From Takakia lepidozioides (Eukaryota; Streptophyta; Takakiopsida; Takakiales; Takakiaceae): DNA of 64,000 nt. Under the pieces are notes generated by a model that saw nothing but the letters and a program-made list of their open reading frames with translations, was not told where the DNA came from and searched no databases. Within the stretch, counting starts at the first letter, position 1; the number at the start of each line of letters is the position of its first letter. A program made the position numbers and the translations under genes. This document shows, in pieces, positions 58,344-64,000 of the stretch. The stretch spans positions 17,918,001 through 17,982,000 of the forward strand of contig CM060732.1 of assembly GCA_030704615.1 (NCBI GenBank), written 5' to 3'.

Positions 58344-60663
58344 CTGCAGAAATGGAAGATTGTTTGAGAAAAGAGTTCCCGGAATTACAGAACTTGAATA
58401 TTATTCAAGGAGAGGCATCAAGACAAATTAACAGTGATAAACCAGAAGATCAGGAAATTAGATCTCCGGAAAGTGAGAACACTACACCAAAAGGAGTTGC
58501 AAGTAATACACTTGGTGAATGGTTACCACAAGAAAGATCTGAAGGACCCTCTACAGTAACAAGTCCAAATCGAGGTTTCGCTGAAATATTGGAAGAAAAG
58601 TTTGAGAATATTTTGAGTGAAGAAGGGGAGAGAAGTGAAACTGCTTCTCCAGAAATGATAACCAGAACCGCACTCAAAGCTTTTAAAGATTCATTAAGCT
58701 TAGTAGGAACAGCAGCTGGTAGGCGGCTATCTTTGGGACAAGGACCTCCGAGTTTTGAATCTTTGTTTGGAAGACAAACACCAGAAACACCCTTAGTAGT
58801 GACAGTCCCAACACCAACACCATCAATAGCAGCTGGACCCTTTCAGTTTGGACAAATTGCAGCACCAGTTGCACCAGCAGCACCAATGGCTCTAGCAGCA
58901 AGCAAAACCCGACCACCATTTCCTCTGTAGGAGACAACCAGCATGTAGCCCAGTGGTAATGGGCACATACCACGTTGGATGTGGTTGTGGGTTCAAACCA
59001 CGGTCTGGTGTGTCATGAAGGTGTCCACCTTTCAGCTGGAAGGCAGTAGCCCTTGTGGTGAAGTGACACCATAAGTTATGCTCCCTTCGGGAGGCGCCAT
59101 ACTTTTTTTTACTTTCCTCTGTATGATGGGAAATCTGATCCAGATATCCATCTTAATCAATTTGAGAACATGTGCACTATTTACAATGAGGCCACGGATC
59201 AGGAAATGATCCGATTATTTCCTTGTTCACTAACAGGGCATGGAATGGTTGGCAACGTTCCCAGTCATTTTGCAACCTGGGACGACATGAAAGCAACATT
59301 TCAAGAACGATACCGTTCCAACAAATCCACATCTGAAATCTTTACAGGATTACAGAATCTGAAACAGAAAAAAGAAAGAATTGGTAGTTGACTACGTGGA
59401 GAGGTTGAAAACTTTGGTCAGGAAGTTAAACCAAGCACCAGGGGATGACTTACAGAAGTCATGGTTCATCAATGGACTTCGTCCTGAGTACGTAACTATG
59501 ATTACATTCTTACCCAACAACACTTTGGCTGAAGCAGTAGCAACTGCAAAGAAATTGGAACTTGGGTTCCACTAGAGCAGAAACAAGGATTCCAGGGACA
59601 CCTTGGAAGAGGAAGACTCTGATGATGAGGAAAAACCCAAAGAAACAAAAAAGAGGTGATTGATAAAACCACCCTGGACCAGAAGATAGTAGAGGCTCTC
59701 AAGAATTTTAAAACTGAAGGGTCAAGAAAGGCAACATGGTGTCATAAATGCGGGACCGTTGGACACCTAGCAACAAAATGCCATATGAAAGACAAATACT
59801 GTGATATTTGTCATATGAACAATCATAATACCAGGCATTGTATTTACAATCAACGGGCCAAGAAGAGTGGGTACACACGGGAAGTGGGGGTACACCAAGT
59901 CCAAGTCCGACGGGGAGGATCGGATGGACCAAGACGATAAAATACAGATAATCGTTACCAGAGGCCACGAGATGACTATCCGCCACGGATAGAGAACATC
60001 AACCAGAAACAAGGAAACCACAAGATGCCACTATTGCAAGAAAGAGGAACACTGGAAACATGAATGCCAGTTGCGACTCAAGCATGAGGCAGAATTGGGA
60101 AATATGGAAGCCAGACCGAGTGTAGCCGTGAGTGTGGTAACCCCTGTAGTGGATACCCTTGCGGTAACCCGAACTCAAGCCAAGAAACAAAAACCTCTAG
60201 ATAAGGAGTCTGAAGAAGAACGGAAACAATATCCAGAAAGTGCAACATGACAGGAAGAAAAGAGCTTACACCAGGAGGTAAGCAAGGCCATAGCTCAAAT
60301 GCAAGAAGGAACTCATATACCTTCTGGAGATCCAACTCCAGATAATCAGATCAGACCAACGACGAAGACCACGAATGAAACCACGGAGACAGCATTGACT
60401 GAAGTAATATGCCAGACCAAGACCCAAATTACCATTGGACAATTATTAAAAATTGCTCCACACTACAAGAAAACTTTATTTCGGGCAATTGAGGCGTTGA
60501 CCCCTACACCAAAACAAAAACCAACACCAGAGGTTTACACGATTAAACCCACAATTATACAACGAGCTCCAGACTACGACGAAGCGATACCAGTAATACA
60601 AGTACGTATTGGACGGAAGCTGGTAACGAATGTACTTATCGATGGAGGATCGGGAGTGAATGG
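58341..60663 (+). mobile_element. Ty3-like retrotransposon gag-protease remnant, plus strand
   Basis: From about 58351 a frame encodes an acidic gag N-terminus and then a Pro/Ala/Thr-rich linker. After the SINE at 58929-59112 the gag core resumes (DGKSDPDIHLNQFE, FATWDDMKATFQERY). Frames shift near 59385 and stop at 59573. Zinc knuckles CHKCGTVGHLATKC and CDICHMNNHNTRHC (about 59740-59850) and CHYCKKEEHWKHEC (about 60026) follow. A retropepsin-type start, VIQVRIGRKLVTNVLIDGGS, ends near 60663, where the element is cut off. RT, RNase H and integrase are absent. It is a dead element, truncated in the protease. Confidence 0.8.
58929..59112 (+). mobile_element. tRNA-derived SINE, young copy inserted in gag (copy 2 of 3)
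   Basis: Pol III promoter boxes are present: A box TAGCCCAGTGGTAATGG at about 58946 and B box GGGTTCAAACC at about 58989. The element ends in GGGAGGCGCCATAC and T8. An 11-bp perfect target-site duplication, TTTCCTCTGTA, flanks it at 58918-58928 and 59113-59123. Compared with the copy at 62.1 kb I count only about five substitutions in the body. The insertion breaks the gag frame exactly at the duplication. Confidence 0.92.
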
Positions 60664-60669
60664 ACATAA

Positions 60670-60890
60670 CGGTCCCCCTTGCTCGCCCACGAGACCCTCT
60701 AACAGTCGGGCCCAGTGGAAATTCCCTTTGGTAGTTGGCAGTCCGGAATAGCTCCCCACACTTTGGTCGCTTTCCGGCTCGCTTGTTTACTCACTAGCTT
60801 TTGGTCACCTAACGGGCTTGCACCGTTCTCAGGGTTACTACTCCCTATATATACTTATGTAGGTGTCGGCGGGGGTCTCACAAACAACCA
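60670..60890 (+). repeat. LTR-like promoter block
   Basis: The sequence contains TCACTAGCTTTTGGTCACC, a CTCAGGGTTACTACTCC block, CTATATATAC and TGTAGGTGTCGG, related to 8621-8712. A TATA-like element followed by a short conserved block suggests the U3/R part of an LTR. It abuts the truncated protease and the minisatellite. Confidence 0.45.
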
Positions 60891-61556
60891 AGTCCTTTTT
60901 GGACACACATCAGTTTTTAGGCCCTGGTTTACTTGGCTTCAGCTTGTTAATAAACCTGGCAATGATGGCAAAGACTATGGCGGTTCGTGTGGGACACACA
61001 CATCAGTTTGTAGGCCTTGTTTCGCTTTGTCTCCAGCCTGTTAGGTTAAGCATACAGGTGCTGAATATGGTGGCTTGTGTGGGACACACACCTTAGTTCT
61101 TAGGCCCTGGTCTATTTGGCTTTCAGCTTGTTAATAAACATGGCAATGATGGCAAAGATTATGGTGGCTTGCGTGGGACACACACATCAGTTTTTAGGCC
61201 CTGGTTTACTTGGCTTTGAGCTTGTTAATAAACCTGGCAATAATGGCAAAGATTATGATGGTTTGTGTGGGACACACACATCAGTTTGTAGGCCTTGTTT
61301 TGCTTTGTCTCCAACTTGTTAGGTTAAACATACAGGTGCTGAATGTGGTGGCTTGTGTGGGACACACACATCAGTTTTTAGGCCCTGGTTAACCTTACAA
61401 TGATGGTTTGTGGGACACACACATCAGTTTTTTGGCCTTGGTTTACTTGGTTTTCAGCTTGATAATAAACCTGGCAATGACGACAAAGATTATGGTGGTT
61501 CGTGTGGGACACACACATCAGTTTGTAGGCCTTGTTTTGCTTTGTCTCCAGCTCTT
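60891..61556 (+). repeat. Minisatellite with two alternating unit types (A/B higher-order array)
   Basis: Every unit begins with GGGACACACACATCAGTTT. Type A (about 95 bp) continues TTTAGGCCCTGGTTTACTTG and ends TAATAAACCTGGCAATGATG-like. Type B (about 85-90 bp) continues GTAGGCCTTGTTTTGCTTTG and ends with CATACAGGTGCTGAAT. I read the order as A B A A B A(short) A B. Units differ by a few substitutions. Confidence 0.85.
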
Positions 61557-61574
61557 TGCTTTGTCATTAATGGT

Positions 61575-61995
61575 TACTAGTTTTTTGAAGCAGCCAGGGA
61601 GTTTAAAGAGACCTCTCCCCTGGCATGGTGTAAAAACATGGTCAGCTGTGGTGTAAATGTGGTGTTTTTGCTATATCATGTACTATGATTTGCAGATGCA
61701 GGTATGAATGCATGGTGTGGATGAGAGCCCACCATCCCACCCTCGCCTGTGTTTTAAATTTTTGATTCTTGCAGATGCTGAATCATTATGATAACCTACT
61801 CTTTGGTTTCTGTAAAATACTGACATACACACCATGTGGTGTATGAAGGAAATTTTGGATGTTCCAGTTTGATGATTGATGGATGGTGCCACTGTAAAGT
61901 GGCTGACATGTCTCTTCTTTTATTGACAAAGAACCTAGTGGTCTTGTCTTTGTCTTTGTCTTGACATGACAAATATATCTTCCCTCTCTTTTGTC
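61575..61995 (+). repeat. Downstream member of the diverged direct-repeat pair
   Basis: This is the partner of 56980-57690, with the same blocks in the same order and orientation but shorter. It ends near TGACATGACAAATATATCTT and runs into a CT-rich stretch. Confidence 0.5.
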
Positions 61996-62076
61996 TCTCT
62001 GCCTCTCCCTCTCTCTTTTTAACTTTTCTGCCCCCTCTCTCCCTCTCTGGGTTTTTTTTTTGTGAGCAGCACAAAA

Positions 62077-62254
62077 AGAAAAAAGTATTACGCCTCCCGA
62101 AGGGAGCGTAACTTATGGTGTCACTTCACCACAAGGGCTACTGCCTTCCAGCTGAAAGGTGGACACCTTCATGACACACCAGACCATGGTTTGAACCCAC
62201 AACCACATCCAACGTGGTATGTGCCCATTACCACTGGGCTACATGTTGGTTGTC
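62077..62254 (-). mobile_element. tRNA-derived SINE, young copy (copy 3 of 3)
   Basis: On the minus strand the body is almost identical to the copy at 58.9 kb: the same A box (TAGCCCAGTGGTAATGG) and B box (GGGTTCAAACC), and the same GGGAGGCGTAATAC plus T-run 3' end. It is flanked by a perfect 14-bp target-site duplication, TGAGCAGCACAAAA, at 62063-62076 and 62255-62268. Confidence 0.92.
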
Positions 62255-62268
62255 TGAGCAGCACAAAA

Positions 62269-64000
62269 GAGAGGGAGTACCCCTACGATTTCGTAGGCTT
62301 CACAGAAGATGACAACAACACTCCTCTCTCCTTGTTTGCCGTACAGAGCAAATGTCATAGAGGGGACCATCAGACCACTTGCTATAGCCTTGTGGCCAAG
62401 CCACCATGCTTGTTTCTGGATGAAGTAGAAAGTTGGGGTAAAGAGCCAAAAAGAGAGAAGGGAGACACTCGGTGTGGAGATTTAGGTCTCAATTGTTATG
62501 CAGGCCCTGACCTGCATCTTCCTGGGCCTTCTTGGAGTGCACACACTCCAGGCAATCCAACTGCCCTTGCCCTCCGTAGTTTTACACTAGTGCACCTCAT
62601 TCTGCTATCTAACTCCCACACACACTGTCGCTCACCCTTCCACATACTGAGCACTACGATATAGCAGCAGAAGTGCAACTCTCGCCTTGGATTACCCCAC
62701 CAGGATTTCGAATGAATGGAGTATCCAGAGCAAGGTTGTCGGACGATGCCAATCTGATCCGAGGGATCAGAAGTACTGGAAAGCATGAAGCAGAACCTGC
62801 TGGTACTGTAAAGAACTCTACCATGTGAGACACCTTACTGGGCCTGACATTGCCAGACAAACTGCTGGAATTTGACAGCATGTGTTCCTCTAACTAGCAC
62901 AGACTCTCACCAAAAAGTTACCAATTCCAACCAGGTTACTATGCTGAAATTTGCTCCCCTCTGCAACAGTCCTGCATCCATGTTACCAGGATTCCTAACA
63001 CAAGACCATTTTTGCTGCCAGTCCAGCTGTGCTCGAATATACAAAATCAGACCTGTAACTATCTATGGAGTATTAAGTAAGCATACAAATATCCAATGTT
63101 GTTCGGATGCTTCAGACTGCACAATCTGATAAGAGCCAGTCTGAGATGAACTCTGTGCATATGCACTTTTGTTGTCCTGCCCTTATGCATGTTGCCAAGA
63201 TTCTCCATTCAAGCCCAAATAATTTGTTCAAGCTGGAAATCCAGGACAACAATCACTCCAAGCTCTCCTGGGACTGTCACTCTCTTACAAGGTTCACTTG
63301 CATAAGAGACCGCATGTGTGTGGAATTTCTAGTGACATATTCCGAATTCTCAGAGTGTCATAGGAAGTCACGGTCACATTTTTTGCCACCTTGTTACTAA
63401 GAGAATGATGCAACTGATCATCCACACTGTATAAGCCAGCCACCCATCCTCTAGTTGTTTCTGACGTACTGAGACTATCAATAGAGCTGCACCCAGGCTG
63501 AAAAATTGTGATTCAATGGAAACCAGAACTAACTTCAGTCAGGCGATGTTTGTAACATAATAGTTGATAAGGTTTATTTGACACCAAAAAATGTCGGGAT
63601 GTAGGAATCACTCGATGTCCTTGTAAAACGTTCCTCCAAATTATTGTCTGGAGGACAACTCAATTTGGACGACACTTTCCCGGAACTGCTATATGACGTC
63701 TCCCCATCCGAACCACCGATCTAAGACTTCGTAATTACACCAACGAGAACTCTAAAGCGAAAATTTAGCAACAGCACCTGGCTCAAATTGTGGCTTCATT
63801 GGAGAGGATTGACAGGTTACTTGGAAGATACAGAGCAAGATAGTAGAAAGTGGTAAGGAGCGCTAAAAATAATTAAGTCTGCCGTCGCAACAACATCATT
63901 TTTTTGCAGCGAATCAACTGGCAGGGAAGAAAACGTTAGGCAGGAGGTTCGTCCCCTCCATACAGTTATATATTCCTCCCTTTCTCCCAGGAACATTCAT
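62269..64000. other. No gene recognised
   Basis: A frame after the SINE (62280-62664) has no known domain. The remaining short frames look random, and no repeat shared with the rest of the window was seen. The last 100 bp contain a TATATATTCC-like element near 63967, possibly the promoter of a gene beyond the window. Confidence 0.35.

Noticed and set aside
58151-58350. Fusion of the (IY)n-encoding TA repeat to the gag N-terminus as a membrane protein
   Set aside because: The Ile-Tyr repeat is a translation of the microsatellite; the gag-like part starts only after it.
1-64000. CRISPR arrays, tRNA or rRNA genes
   Set aside because: No regularly spaced short repeats of CRISPR type and no full tRNA cloverleaf or rRNA sequence was found; the only tRNA-like boxes belong to the SINEs.

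Overview
This window is nuclear DNA of a photosynthetic land plant. The genes have many short GT-AG introns, and they include a plastid MEP-pathway enzyme (HDS/IspG), a plastid Clp protease subunit (CLPR2), a PPR-DYW organelle RNA editing factor, plant-type p24 and cytosolic-type PheRS beta. The very uniform PPR repeats, a second decayed PPR-DYW copy, the compact introns and the mix of LINE, SINE and Ty3-like remnants fit a non-flowering lineage (bryophyte, lycophyte or fern) better than an angiosperm. The species cannot be fixed from sequence alone.

Layout. 1-9.7 kb is accessory: the 3' end of a LINE, an old SINE, a small putative membrane protein gene, a long PPR-DYW reading frame broken by one in-frame stop, a truncated seryl-tRNA synthetase pseudogene whose conserved exon is present as three 89-bp tandem copies, and a decayed LTR-element remnant. 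9.75-20.85 kb holds a divergent pair: NSE4 (SMC5/6 kleisin, minus) and the TFIIA large subunit (plus). They are separated by about 2.2 kb with a degenerate repeat rich in AG|GT motifs and a 0.6-kb GA microsatellite. 22.18-29.77 kb is a complete 19-exon HDS gene. 30-33.6 kb has an orphan exon and a minus-strand PPR-DYW pseudogene. 33.64-35.64 kb is a complete 4-exon p24 gene. 36.47-41.20 kb (CLPR2, minus, 9 exons, with LINE debris in intron 3) and 41.63-48.47 kb (PheRS beta, plus, 19 exons) form a second divergent pair sharing a 432-bp promoter with a telo-box. 49.99-51.61 kb (minus) is a BFR1/PPI-like coiled-coil gene.

53-64 kb is a repeat-rich end: a restriction-endonuclease-like retroelement fragment, a small F-box reading frame with a truncated tandem copy, two gag-type retroelements lying head to head around a (TA)n tract, a SINE inserted in one gag with an 11-bp target-site duplication, an LTR-like block, an A/B higher-order minisatellite and another young SINE.

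Exon boundaries were placed by hand from family conservation, splice signals and reading phase. The summed coding lengths of NSE4 (385 aa), HDS (746 aa), p24 (216 aa), CLPR2 (294 aa) and PheRS beta (596 aa) all close in frame. The genes are mostly independent housekeeping functions (DNA repair, transcription initiation, isoprenoid supply to plastids, plastid proteolysis, translation, secretion). I saw no operon-like or defence system. The most unusual material is the young tRNA-derived SINE family, the broken and duplicated genes, and the GC-AG introns.
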